Below, in pieces: positions 42,736 through 51,690 of a stretch of 64,000 nt of DNA (position 1 is its first letter; each line of letters begins with the position of its first letter). Made by a program: the position numbers and the translations under genes. The stretch is from Burkholderiales bacterium. GTDB lineage: Bacteria; Pseudomonadota; Gammaproteobacteria; Burkholderiales; Burkholderiaceae_F. The stretch covers positions 1,054,001 to 1,118,000 of the forward strand of contig JADJWR010000003.1 of the NCBI GenBank assembly GCA_016716275.1, in the 5' to 3' direction. The notes beneath the pieces are model-generated. The model ran no database searches and had not been told where the DNA came from. It worked only from the letters and a program-made list of their open reading frames with translations.

Positions 42736-43713
42736 CTAGCTTGCCGCCAGCGGCACCAGGAAGTCCTGGCTGATGCGGCCGCCGAGGTCGTTGACACGCT
42801 CGAGGAAGCCGGTCAGATAGCCGTGCAGCCCCTGCTGCAGGATGTCATCGATGCGGCCATAGCGCAGTTCGGCGCGCAGCAGGCCGGCGCGCCGCTCGGT
42901 CTCGCTCGAGCGGCTGTTGCGCACCATCTCCAGGTTGGTGCAGACCTCGTTGACGCAGGCGGCCAGCGAGCGCGGCATGTCGCCGCGCAGGATCAGCAGC
43001 TCGGCCACCCGCTCCGGCGTGATCACGTCACGGTAGACCTTGCGGTAGACCTCGAAGGCGGAGACCGAGCGCAGCACCGCCGCCCAGTAGTAGAAGTCAC
43101 GCTGCCGGTGGCCGACGCCGTTGCCGCGCCCGGCCGGCAGCAGCTCCGTCGCCTCGCCGTTGTCGTGGAACTTGACGTCGAGGATCCGTGCCGCGTTGTC
43201 GGCACGCTCGAGGAAGGTGCCCAGCCGGATGAAGAAGAACGCCTCGTCCTTGAGCATGGTGCCGATGGTCACGCCGCGCGAGACGTGCGAGCGGTACTTG
43301 ACCCACTCGAACAGCTGCTGCGGGTCGCGCTCGAGCACGCCTTCGCCAAGCTCGCGCTGCAGCTTGAGCCAGGTGTCGTTGTGGGTCTCCCAGACCTCGG
43401 TGGTGAGCGACCCGCGCACCGCGCGGGCGTTCTCGCGCGCCGCCTGCATGCAGGAGTAGATCGACGACGGGTTGGTCGGGTCGCGCACCATGAAGTCGAG
43501 CACGTCGCGCGCGTTGAGCAGCAGGTACTTGGCGTCGAACGCCGCCTGCAGCTCGGAGATGCCCAGCATCGCCCGCCAGCCGCGCTCGGCCTCCTCGGCC
43601 GATTGCGGCAGCAGCGAGGTCGACATATTGACGTCGAGCATCCGCGCGGTGTTCTCCGCGCGCTCGATATACCGCGCCATCCAGAACAGGTGGTCCGCAG
43701 TGCGGCTCAGCAT
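42736..43713 (-). CDS. Alpha-E domain protein
   Basis: The 325-residue helical protein begins MLSRTADHLFWMARYIERAE, the signature of the alpha-E (DUF403) family, whose members contain conserved Glu/Arg residues in long helices. Its biochemical role is unknown. In all well-studied neighbourhoods it accompanies the permuted ATP-grasp protein. The ATG lies directly after the TAG stop of that gene (no gap), so the two are almost certainly co-translated. It ends 49 nt before Anbu. Confidence 0.9.
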   Translation of the reverse strand: MLSRTADHLFWMARYIERAENTARMLDVNMSTSLLPQSAEEAERGWRAMLGISELQAAFDAKYLLLNARDVLDFMVRDPTNPSSIYSCMQAARENARAVRGSLTTEVWETHNDTWLKLQRELGEGVLERDPQQLFEWVKYRSHVSRGVTIGTMLKDEAFFFIRLGTFLERADNAARILDVKFHDNGEATELLPAGRGNGVGHRQRDFYYWAAVLRSVSAFEVYRKVYRDVITPERVAELLILRGDMPRSLAACVNEVCTNLEMVRNSRSSETERRAGLLRAELRYGRIDDILQQGLHGYLTGFLERVNDLGGRISQDFLVPLAAS

Positions 43714-45126
43714 CTACTGCTCCAGCACCCAGGTGTCCTTGGTGCCGCCGCCCTGCGACGAGTTCACCACCAGCGAGCCCTCGCGCAGCGCCACCCGCGT
43801 CAGCCCGCCGGGAACGATCGAGATCTGCTGGCCCGACAGCACGTATGGCCGCAGGTCGATGTGGCGCGGCGCGATGCCGGATTCGACGTAGGTCGGGCAG
43901 GTCGACAGCGCCAGCGTCGGCTGGGCGATGAAGTTGGCCGGGTCCCGGCGGATCTTGGCGCGGAAATCGTCGATCTCGGCTTTGGTCGCCGCCGGGCCGA
44001 CCAGCATGCCGTAGCCGCCGGCGTTGTGCACCTCCTTGACCACCAGCTCGGGCAGCTTCGCCAGCGCCGCCTCCATCTCGTCGGGATTGCGGCACTTGTA
44101 GGTCGGCACGTTGGCCAGCAACGGCTTCTCGCCGAGGTAGAAGTCGATCATCTCCGGTACGTACGGGTAGATCGACTTGTCGTCGGCGATGCCGGTGCCG
44201 ATGGCGTTGGCCAGCGTCACGCGGCCGGCGCGGTAGGCGGCGAGCAGCCCCGGCACGCCGAGCGTCGAGTCGGGCCGGAACACCAGCGGGTCGAGGAAGT
44301 CGTCGTCGACCCGGCGGTAGATCACGTCGACCCGCTGCGGTCCGCGCGTGGTGCGCATGTACACCGCGTGATCCTGCACGAACAGGTCCTGGCCCTCGAC
44401 CAGTTCGACGCCCATCTGCTGCGCCAGGAACGCATGCTCGAAGTACGCCGAGTTGTACATCCCCGGCGTCAGCACCACCACCAGCGGGTCGGCGACGCCC
44501 TGTGGCGCCACCGAGCGCAGGTTCTCCAGCAGCACGTCCGGGTAGTGCGCCACCGGCGCCACCTTGTTGCGTGCGAACAGGTCCGGGAACAGCCGCATCA
44601 TCATCTTGCGGTTCTCCAGCATGTACGACACGCCGCTGGGCACGCGCAGGTTGTCCTCCAGCACGTAGTACTCGCCGGCGCCGGCCCGCACGATGTCGAT
44701 GCCGGCGATGTGCGCGTAGATGCCGCTGGCCACGTCGATGCCGTGCATCTCCGGGCGGTACTGCGAATTGCGGAAGACCTGGTCGGCCGGCACACGGCCC
44801 GCCCGGATGATGTCCTGCCCGTGGTAGACGTCGTGCAGGAACATGTTCAGCGCCCGCACCCGCTGGCGCAGGCCGGCTTCGAGCTGCGCCCACTCGTCCG
44901 CCGGAATGATGCGCGGAATGACGTCGAACGGGATCAGCCGCTCGGTGCCCGCCGCCTCGCCGTAGACGGCGAAGGTGATGCCGACGCGGCGGAACACGAG
45001 GTCGGCCTCGGCGCGCTTGTTGCCGATCGTCTGCGGGCTCTGCTCGCCGAGCCAGGACTCGTAGCCGCGGTAGTGCGGCCTGGCCACCCCGGCGGGCGTG
45101 TACATCTCGTCAAAGGCGTCGGTCAT
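43714..45126 (-). CDS. Circularly permuted ATP-grasp type 2 protein
   Basis: A 470-residue protein of the CP_ATPgrasp (DUF404/DUF407) family, predicted to form amide bonds in an ATP-dependent way. Visible catalytic elements are YYVLEDNLRVPSG (EDN at 157-159, candidate Mg ligands), VVKEVHNAGGYGM (Lys364 and the Gly loop at 370-374) and RVDDDFLDPLVF. These are intact here, unlike in the fused paralogue. It is the first gene of the seven-gene block; its leader of 39 nt abuts a MITE-like element. Length is normal for the family. Confidence 0.9.
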   Translation of the reverse strand: MTDAFDEMYTPAGVARPHYRGYESWLGEQSPQTIGNKRAEADLVFRRVGITFAVYGEAAGTERLIPFDVIPRIIPADEWAQLEAGLRQRVRALNMFLHDVYHGQDIIRAGRVPADQVFRNSQYRPEMHGIDVASGIYAHIAGIDIVRAGAGEYYVLEDNLRVPSGVSYMLENRKMMMRLFPDLFARNKVAPVAHYPDVLLENLRSVAPQGVADPLVVVLTPGMYNSAYFEHAFLAQQMGVELVEGQDLFVQDHAVYMRTTRGPQRVDVIYRRVDDDFLDPLVFRPDSTLGVPGLLAAYRAGRVTLANAIGTGIADDKSIYPYVPEMIDFYLGEKPLLANVPTYKCRNPDEMEAALAKLPELVVKEVHNAGGYGMLVGPAATKAEIDDFRAKIRRDPANFIAQPTLALSTCPTYVESGIAPRHIDLRPYVLSGQQISIVPGGLTRVALREGSLVVNSSQGGGTKDTWVLEQ

Positions 45127-45165
45127 CAGATGGCAGTTGGCATTCGGCGGCGATGCGCGGCCAGT

Positions 45166-45438
45166 CTAGGGCCTGTTCACGCTAAATGCGGGAGATGCGT
45201 TGGGCCGCAATGCGGACGGATGCGCGAAGGACGGCGCCGCGCAGGGTCGCTCCCCTGCGCAAGCCGTCCGACAAAGCAGACGCCGCATTTCGGCCCAACC
45301 CTTCGGGAAGGTCAATGGCGGGCGCATTGCGTCGTTGCCGCTTCGCTTGTTGGCATCAGCCAACGGCGCTCGCGGCGCCTGCGACTTCCTCCCGCCATTG
45401 ACCTTCGCACTCCCGGCTTTAGCGTGAACAGGCCCTAG
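45166..45438. mobile_element. MITE-like element with 21-bp inverted ends
   Basis: The stretch between comEC and the ATP-grasp gene is bounded by perfect 21-bp inverted repeats at 45166-45186 and 45418-45438 that contain GGCCTGTTCACGCTAAA. The outermost CTAG may be a target duplication, as used by IS5-type elements; the core would then be 45170-45434. Inside are two long stem-loops: 45199-45215 with 45283-45299 (17 bp, one mismatch) enclosing a third inverted repeat, and a perfect 15-bp stem 45308-45322 with 45391-45405, plus the small hairpin GTTGGC/GCCAAC. No transposase is encoded, so mobilisation would need a related full-length IS. Confidence 0.8.
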
Positions 45439-45455
45439 CGAGCTGCTCGCGGCCC

Positions 45456-47936
45456 TCAGAACGGCACCGTCGGTTCCGCCATGGCGCCGGCGGCGTCCGT
45501 GGCCCCGTCGTCGGCCGACAAGCCGGCGTTCGCCGACGCACCCGGGCCGGGCAGGTTGTGCCAGTAACGGTGCGCCGACGCACGCCAACGGTGCAGTTCG
45601 ACCGAACCATCGCCTCGAAACCGCCACTGCGCCATCCCGGATTCATCGCTACGTACGACATGCACGCCGCGTGCCATGTAGCGCGCGAGCACTTCCGGGT
45701 CCGGGTGTCCGAAGCGGTTGCGATAGCCGGCCTGCACGCTGGCCCAGGCCGGGCGCGTCGCATCGAGCAGCGGCTGGCTCGACGAACCACGGCTACCGTG
45801 GTGCGGCACCGAGATCCAGTCGACCTGCAGATCGCCGCTGCGCGCGACCAGTTCGGCCTCCTCGCGCGCCGGCAGGTCGCCGGTCAGAAGCAGCCGGTGC
45901 CCGGCGAGTCCGATGCGCAGCACGCAGCTCGCCGCGTTGGTCGTCAGGCGCGGCGACTGGTAGTCAGCCGGCGATGGCCGCAGCACCTCGACGCGCATCC
46001 CGCCGAGGTCGAGGCGCTGCCCCGCCTCGCATCGCTGCGCCCTCGTCGCCCTGCCGAGGGCGGGATGCAACGGATCGATGGAACTCCACAGCAAGTCGAC
46101 GCGCGCGCCGCCGAGCAGCGACAGCAGGCCGCCCGAGTGGTCGCTGTCGAGGTGCGAGACGACCAGCAGATCGATCGCCTCGATGCCGCGCCAGCGCAGG
46201 TAAGGCAGGACGATGCGGCCGCCGGCGTCGGCCGTTCCCGAGTAGCGCGGACCGGTGTCGTAGACGACGGCATGCGTCGACGACTCGATCAGCACCGCGC
46301 TGCCCTGGCCGACATCGAGCGCCGTCACCCACAGCTCGCCGGATTGCGGCCTCGCCGCCGGCCACAGGAGAAGCGGCATCAGCCAGATGGCGCCGGACCA
46401 GCGCAGCGGCCAGCCGGGCGGAGCGAGCAGCCACGCCACGCCAGCGAGCGCCAGCGCCACGGCCCATCCCGGCGGCGCCGGCAGCGACACGCTGGCCCAG
46501 GTCGGCGCCGCCAGAATGCCCAGCAATGCGTGCAACCACTGGAGCAGCGAGTGCGCAACGGCGAGGCAGGGCGTCGCGAGCCACGACAGCGGCTCCGGCA
46601 GGCTGACCAGCAGCCCGGCAAGCAGCGCCAGCGGCGTGACTGCCAGGCTCACCAGCGGAATGGCGACGGCGTTGGCGGCGATCGATACCACCGATACCTG
46701 CCGAAACAGCGCTGCGGTCAGCGGCAGCAGCGCCAGCGTCACCGCCGCCTGCACCCGTCCCGCCTCGCCCAGCCGGCCCCGCCAGCCGGGCTCGCCGGCG
46801 CCCGGTCGGCCGATGACCGTGAACATGATCGCTGCCACGGCGCCGAACGACAGCCAGAATCCCGGCGCGATCACCGCCCACGGATCGAGCAGGCACACGA
46901 CGAACGCCGCCAGCGCCAGCGTCGCCAGCGGGCGAGTCGCCTGGCGCAGCCACGCCGCGGCGGCAACCGTCAGCAGCATGAAGAAGGTGCGCTGCGCCGG
47001 CACGCCCCAGCCGGCCAGCAGGCAGTACGCGAGCGCCGCCAGCACCGCCGCGACCGCCGCCGCGTGCTGCGCCGGGGCGAACGCCAGCGCGCGCGCCGAC
47101 CGGCGCCACAGGCCGCCGGCGACGATCGCCACCAGGCCGGAGATCATCGTGATGTGCAGCCCCGAGATGCTGACCAGGTGCGAGACGCCGGTACGGTTGA
47201 ACAGCACCCAGTCGGCTTCGGTGATCGCCCGCTGCTCGCCGATCACCAGCGCGATCAGCACGCCGCCGAGCGGCAGTCTGCCGACGCGAGATTGCAGGCG
47301 CGTGCGCAGATCGGCCCGCGCCCGGTCGATCGCCGAGCCCGCCGACCAGACCATCGACGCCAGCCGCCGCGGTTCGGGCTTCTCGCGCACGTAGCCGCCG
47401 GCGCGCAGGTTGCGCTCGAACAGCCAGCCTTCGAGATCGAAGCCGCCGGGGTTGAAGGCGCCGTGCGGCCGACGCAGTCGCACCGTGAACTGCCAGCGCT
47501 CGCCCGGCAGCACGGCGACCGTCGTCGCGTACCAGGCAAGCGACAGCCGCGGTGGCACCGACCTGCCCGCGGTGTGCAGCTGCTCGACCCTGAACTCGAA
47601 GCGCTGGCCCCGCTCGATCGCCGCCGGCAGGCCGGCCACGACGCCGACCACCTCGACATCGCTTCCCTCGTCGGCCGGTGACAGCGCCAGCGCGAGCCGC
47701 TGCTGCGCCCGCCAGCCGGCGTAGGCGAATCCGGCGGCGCAGGCGGCGGCAAGCAGCACCGGCGCGGCCAACAGCCGCCGGCTGTCGTGCGGTTGCCGCC
47801 ATGCCCGCAGCGCCAGGGCGATGAAGGCGACTGCCGCAAGTCCGAAGGCGGCCAGGGCCGAGCGGGCGGGCAGCGCCGCCTGCTGCTGCAACAGGAACAC
47901 GCCGGCGACGAACGCGGCCAGCGCGGCCGGAAGCAT
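45456..47936 (-). CDS. comEC: DNA uptake/competence protein ComEC/Rec2
   Basis: An 826-residue inner-membrane protein that translocates single-stranded DNA into the cytoplasm during natural transformation. It has an N-terminal pair of hydrophobic segments and a soluble DUF4131/OB region. The polytopic competence domain contains LVSISGLHITMISGL. A C-terminal metallo-beta-lactamase domain has VVSHLDSDHSGG and PHHGSRGSS. The order and length match the family. It begins 1 nt after the tatD stop. pilF elsewhere in the window fits a transformation or type IV pilus capacity. Confidence 0.93.
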   Translation of the reverse strand: MLPAALAAFVAGVFLLQQQAALPARSALAAFGLAAVAFIALALRAWRQPHDSRRLLAAPVLLAAACAAGFAYAGWRAQQRLALALSPADEGSDVEVVGVVAGLPAAIERGQRFEFRVEQLHTAGRSVPPRLSLAWYATTVAVLPGERWQFTVRLRRPHGAFNPGGFDLEGWLFERNLRAGGYVREKPEPRRLASMVWSAGSAIDRARADLRTRLQSRVGRLPLGGVLIALVIGEQRAITEADWVLFNRTGVSHLVSISGLHITMISGLVAIVAGGLWRRSARALAFAPAQHAAAVAAVLAALAYCLLAGWGVPAQRTFFMLLTVAAAAWLRQATRPLATLALAAFVVCLLDPWAVIAPGFWLSFGAVAAIMFTVIGRPGAGEPGWRGRLGEAGRVQAAVTLALLPLTAALFRQVSVVSIAANAVAIPLVSLAVTPLALLAGLLVSLPEPLSWLATPCLAVAHSLLQWLHALLGILAAPTWASVSLPAPPGWAVALALAGVAWLLAPPGWPLRWSGAIWLMPLLLWPAARPQSGELWVTALDVGQGSAVLIESSTHAVVYDTGPRYSGTADAGGRIVLPYLRWRGIEAIDLLVVSHLDSDHSGGLLSLLGGARVDLLWSSIDPLHPALGRATRAQRCEAGQRLDLGGMRVEVLRPSPADYQSPRLTTNAASCVLRIGLAGHRLLLTGDLPAREEAELVARSGDLQVDWISVPHHGSRGSSSQPLLDATRPAWASVQAGYRNRFGHPDPEVLARYMARGVHVVRSDESGMAQWRFRGDGSVELHRWRASAHRYWHNLPGPGASANAGLSADDGATDAAGAMAEPTVPF

Positions 47937-47937
47937 T

Positions 47938-48744
47938 TCAGCCGGGCGGATCGAGCAGCGCCGCCAGCTTCGGCAGCGCCGCGCAGGCGTTGCGACGGTT
48001 CAGCCGTGCCACTTCCGCCAGCGGCAACTGGCGCAGCTGCGCCATCACCCCGGCCATTGCCGGCAGGTCGCCCGGTTCGTTGCGCAGCCGGGCGCCCTCC
48101 TTGCGTCGCCACTGCGGCGGGATGTCCGGTGCGTCGGTCTCCAGCACCCAGGCGTCGTCCGGCAGGCTCGAGGCGAGCTGGCGGATGCGCAGCGAGCCGT
48201 CGTAGGTCATCGCACCGCCGTAGCCGAGCTTCAGGCCGCGGGCGACCATGCGCAGCGCCTGGTCCTCGCTGCCGTTGAAGGCGTGGGCGATGCCGCCGAT
48301 GACCTCGTGCCGGTTCAGGTACTTGAGCAGCCCGTCGGCCGAGCGACGCACGTGCAGGATCACCGGCAGCCGGAACTGGCGCGCCAGCCGCAACTGCTGC
48401 GCATAGAACCACTCCTGCCGCCCGCGATCGACACCCTCGACCGCATAGTCGAGGCCGATCTCGCCGACCGCCACCAGTCGCGGATCGTCGCGCCCCGCCT
48501 CGAGGCAGGCTTGCAGCCGCTCGAGGTCGGCGTCGGCCGCCCGAGGCGTGTACAAGGGGTGGATGCCGAGCGCGTAGGCGTAGCCGTAACGGCGAGCCAG
48601 AGCGGCCACCCTGGCGAAGCCGGCCGCCTCCACACCGGGAATGACCATCATCGACACGCCGCCGTCGCGGGCGCGGGCAAGCACCTCGTCGCGGTCGCCG
48701 TCGAACTCGGCGGCGTCCAGATGGCAGTGGGTGTCGATCCACAT
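47938..48744 (-). CDS. tatD: TatD-family metal-dependent nuclease
   Basis: A 268-residue TIM-barrel hydrolase of the TatD DNase family. Metal ligands are visible in MWIDTHCHLD (His6 and His8), GEIGLDY (Glu), PVILHVR (His), AHAFNG (His) and ETDAPDIPP (Asp). It is predicted to be a Mg-dependent 3'-5' exonuclease or deoxyribonuclease acting in DNA repair. It is co-transcribed with comEC. TatD, YcfH and YjjV paralogues are hard to separate from sequence, so the symbol is given at family level. Confidence 0.88.
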   Translation of the reverse strand: MWIDTHCHLDAAEFDGDRDEVLARARDGGVSMMVIPGVEAAGFARVAALARRYGYAYALGIHPLYTPRAADADLERLQACLEAGRDDPRLVAVGEIGLDYAVEGVDRGRQEWFYAQQLRLARQFRLPVILHVRRSADGLLKYLNRHEVIGGIAHAFNGSEDQALRMVARGLKLGYGGAMTYDGSLRIRQLASSLPDDAWVLETDAPDIPPQWRRKEGARLRNEPGDLPAMAGVMAQLRQLPLAEVARLNRRNACAALPKLAALLDPPG

Positions 48745-48809
48745 CGCGGTTTTTCCCCGCGGGCAGTTTACGAAACAGGCTGGCGCCGACGCTGCCTAAA
48801 ATTCACCTT

Positions 48810-49370
48810 ATGCCACGCAAGTTCTTCAAACGGTACGTGCCCAGCGTCGAGAAGGTGCGGCAGGTGCGCGCACTGCACCTGTTTGGCGATGCGCTGTTCC
48901 ATCCGTCGCTGTGGCACCTGAACCGGCGCTCGGCCGCCGGCGGGGTGGCGGTGGGCATGTTCTGCGGGCTGATCCCCGGGCCGCTGCAGATGCTGGGTGC
49001 CGGCATTGCCGCGGTGCTGTTCCGCGTCAACCTGCCGACCGCGCTGCTCAGCACGCTGTACACCAATCCGATCACCATCGTGCCGCTGTACCTGGCCGCC
49101 TACAAGATCGGCAGCCTGGTGCTCGGCGCCACCGGCGGGCCGCCGCCGGCGCCGCCGCCGCAGTGGCAGTGGTCGGCACAGATGGCGTCAATCGAGGCCC
49201 TCGGCCAGTGGGCGATGGGCCTCGGCGCACCGCTGGCGCTCGGCGTGTTCCTGCTGGCCTGCCTGCTCGCGGCGACCGGCTACCTGTTCGTGCGCGTGCT
49301 GTGGAGCGTCCACCTGCGCCGCGCCTGGATCGCCCGGCGGCGGCGACGCGGCACTGCCGCGGGTCGATGA
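48810..49370 (+). CDS. DUF2062 membrane protein
   Basis: The 186-residue protein begins MPRKFFKRYVPSVEKVRQ and has hydrophobic segments around GGVAVGMFCGLIPGPLQML, LYTNPITIVPLYLAAY and LALGVFLLACLLAATGYLF. FxGxxPGPxQ and TNPxT are DUF2062 marks. Function is unknown. A -10-like TAAAAT (48797-48802) lies only 8 nt before the ATG and there is no Shine-Dalgarno sequence, so the mRNA may be leaderless. It overlaps the next gene (ATGA). Confidence 0.85.
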   Translation: MPRKFFKRYVPSVEKVRQVRALHLFGDALFHPSLWHLNRRSAAGGVAVGMFCGLIPGPLQMLGAGIAAVLFRVNLPTALLSTLYTNPITIVPLYLAAYKIGSLVLGATGGPPPAPPPQWQWSAQMASIEALGQWAMGLGAPLALGVFLLACLLAATGYLFVRVLWSVHLRRAWIARRRRRGTAAGR

Positions 49371-49720
49371 ACTCGCGCTGGCGCCTCGCCGCGCCGTTCC
49401 TCGTCGCCGCGGCGATCGTCTACGTCGTCGACCTCGGCGCGCTGGCGCTCGGCGCCGCCCTCGGCGTCGCCGGCTTCGTCGCGCTGCTGCTCGCCGGGCG
49501 CCCGGTGCCGCTCAGGCTCGGCGCGCTGGCGCTGGGCGGCGCGTTTTCGCTGGGGCTTTCGGCGGCAATCTTTTCCGCGCTGCTCGGCCAGCCGGTACTG
49601 GAGATGGTGACCACCGGCAGCAGTGCGGTGGGCGTGTTGCTCGGCGTCGGGGCAGTGCTGCTCGGCGCTTTCGGGCTGCTCTGCGTGCTCTGGGCTGCAC
49701 TCGCCGGACGTCGGGAGTGA
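49367..49720 (+). CDS. Small hydrophobic membrane protein
   Basis: A 117-residue protein with about four hydrophobic stretches (LAAPFLVAAAIVYVVDLGAL, GVAGFVALLLAGRPVPL, LALGGAFSLGLSAAIFSALL, GVLLGVGAVLLGAFGLLCVL). I do not recognise a family. The ATG overlaps the stop of the DUF2062 gene (ATGA), which supports its being a real co-translated gene. About 228 nt of non-coding sequence without visible signals follow it. Confidence 0.65.
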   Translation: MNSRWRLAAPFLVAAAIVYVVDLGALALGAALGVAGFVALLLAGRPVPLRLGALALGGAFSLGLSAAIFSALLGQPVLEMVTTGSSAVGVLLGVGAVLLGAFGLLCVLWAALAGRRE

Positions 49721-49948
49721 GCGCGGCACGGGGGATTCGCCGGACCCGGCCGCGCGCCGATCGCGCGCGCTCCGCCTGCGTCGATCGATGCTCGAACACG
49801 CACGCCTTGTGGCGGGTACCATGGCTTTGCGCGGCGCGCCAGCGCGCCGTGCGGTCGGCAGGGGTTCGCGCCGGTCGACCGCTACGAGGCAAGCGCGGGC
49901 ACCCGGCCGGGCGACGGTTTCAGCCCCGACACGCAGGGAGATGCAGCA

Positions 49949-50953
49949 ATGTCACGAGGCCTTGCATTCGAACGGACGCTTGGGGCCGCCGCCTGCCTGG
50001 GCGCAATCCTCGCGGGCGGTTGCGGCGGCGATGACGACACGCCGGGACCGCCGGAACTGCTTCAGGTCACCACGGTCAACCAGTTCGCTGTCGCGAGCGC
50101 GACCGCGGTGAACTTCGCCGGCCTGGACACGGTAAGGGACGCGGGCAGCATCGGCGCCGCCGGCACGGCGCAGGCAGCGGCGGCGGCCCGTTCGACCAAG
50201 CGCGCGCTGGTCAAGGCGATCGCCGCCACCTCCGCAATGTATCCGCTGGACGCCCTGTCCGGCACGGTGCCGTGCCCTTTCGGCGGCCTGATCGACGTCA
50301 CCCTCGACGACCGCGACAACAGCGAGGGGCCTTCGGCCGGCGACGTGCTCACCGCGGCGTTCAACAACTGTCGCGAGGACCCGCTGTCGAAGATCGAGGG
50401 CGGTTTCGCCGTCAACATCGCCGATTATGCGGAGCCGACGGTCAGCGGACTGTTCACGTTCAACCAGCTGAGGCTCGACGACCCCGACAGTGCAATTGCC
50501 GTCAACGGCCAGGCGAACATCACCTATGCGGTCAGCCTCGACTCGGCCGACACGTCGACCACGCGGGTCGACATGAGGATTCCCGCCGCCGGCCTCGTCG
50601 CTGCGGTGGAGACGGCCTCCTTCAAGGAGACATTCACCTACGCTCCGGATTTCGCCGCCGTATGGCACGACGTCACGCCGGTGGGCGCCGTCGCCTACTC
50701 GACCGCGGCGCTCAGCGGCAAGGTGGCCTTCACCTCGCTGGGCAAGGTCCTCCTGGCGACCGACCCGCCCTTCGGCTACGTCCACGATATGGACGGACCG
50801 CAGAGCGGTGCGGTGCTGATCACCGGCCATCAGTCGAAGCTGCGCCTTTCCGTGGTGAGCACGACCACCGCCCGACTCGAACTCGACGCCAACAACGACG
50901 GCACGTTCGAGTCGACGCGCGACATTCCGTGGAACGAATTGCTGCAGTTCTGA
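49949..50953 (+). CDS. Hypothetical outer-membrane or periplasmic lipoprotein
   Basis: A 334-residue secreted protein with a lipobox LAGGC (Cys25) and an acidic GGDDD run after it. The mature part is Ala/Asp/Thr-rich and looks mainly beta-stranded. No known domain is recognisable. C-terminally, LELDANNDGTFESTRDIPW resembles an EF-hand-like Asp-rich loop, which could bind calcium. It stands alone, between the small membrane protein and lolD on the opposite strand. The lack of domain matches and neighbours suggests a lineage-specific protein. Confidence 0.75.
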   Translation: MSRGLAFERTLGAAACLGAILAGGCGGDDDTPGPPELLQVTTVNQFAVASATAVNFAGLDTVRDAGSIGAAGTAQAAAAARSTKRALVKAIAATSAMYPLDALSGTVPCPFGGLIDVTLDDRDNSEGPSAGDVLTAAFNNCREDPLSKIEGGFAVNIADYAEPTVSGLFTFNQLRLDDPDSAIAVNGQANITYAVSLDSADTSTTRVDMRIPAAGLVAAVETASFKETFTYAPDFAAVWHDVTPVGAVAYSTAALSGKVAFTSLGKVLLATDPPFGYVHDMDGPQSGAVLITGHQSKLRLSVVSTTTARLELDANNDGTFESTRDIPWNELLQF

Positions 50954-50988
50954 CGAACCGCTGATGCCGCGCGCCCGCAGGCCGCTGC

Positions 50989-51666
50989 TCAGCTCGCTTC
51001 GAGGCGCCCGTCCTTCAGCCGCAGCACCCGGTCGCACTTGCCGGCCAGCTCCGGGTCGTGGGTGACGATCACGATCGCCGTGCCGCGGCTGCGGGCAAGC
51101 GAGACGAACACGTCGAACACCGCCCGCGCGGTGTCGCGGTCGAGGTTGCCGGTCGGCTCGTCGGCCAGTACACAGTCGGGCTGCGTGACGATCGCCCGCG
51201 CAATCGCCGTGCGCTGGCGCTCGCCTCCGGACAGTTCCGCCGGGTGATGGTCGAGCCGCCCGGCCAGTCCCACCGCCGACAGCGCCCCGGCCGCCTGCTC
51301 GCGCGCCTGCGGCAGCGGCAGTCGGCGGATCGTCAGCGGCATCGCCACGTTGTCCAGCGCGGTGAACTCCGGCAACAGGTGGTGGAACTGGTAGACGAAG
51401 CCGAGCGCGCGGTTGCGAAGGCTGCCGCGCTGCTCGTCGGTCAGCTTCGCCAGATCCCGTCCGCCGACTTCCACCGAACCGGCATCGAGGTCGTCGAGCC
51501 CGCCGAGGCAGTGCAGCAGCGTGCTCTTGCCGGAACCAGAGGCGCCGACCACGGCGACGATCTCGCCGGCGGCGAGCGTCAGGTCAGCGCCCTTGAGCAC
51601 CTCCACCGCCAGCCCGCCCTCGCGATAGGCCTTGCAGACGCCGCGCGCGGCGATGACGTCAGTCAT
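50989..51666 (-). CDS. lolD: Lipoprotein-releasing ABC transporter ATP-binding protein LolD
   Basis: The 225-residue ATPase drives LolCE release of outer-membrane lipoproteins to LolA. It has Walker A GASGSGKST, Q-loop VYQFHHLLPEF, signature LSGGERQRTAIARA, Walker B CVLADEPTG and switch His in VTHDPELA. The ALVYQFHHLLPEFTAL segment is characteristic of LolD within the MacB/LolD family. I chose the ATG at 51666. A 68-nt gap with a hairpin repeat separates it from lolC. Confidence 0.95.
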   Translation of the reverse strand: MTDVIAARGVCKAYREGGLAVEVLKGADLTLAAGEIVAVVGASGSGKSTLLHCLGGLDDLDAGSVEVGGRDLAKLTDEQRGSLRNRALGFVYQFHHLLPEFTALDNVAMPLTIRRLPLPQAREQAAGALSAVGLAGRLDHHPAELSGGERQRTAIARAIVTQPDCVLADEPTGNLDRDTARAVFDVFVSLARSRGTAIVIVTHDPELAGKCDRVLRLKDGRLEAS

Positions 51667-51690
51667 GTGCGCCCCCATCCCCACCCCTTG

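Noticed and set aside
45166..45627. Open frame covering the MITE-like element and the comEC 3' end
   Set aside because: It lies largely in inverted-repeat sequence and opposite or across comEC codons; no protein feature is visible.
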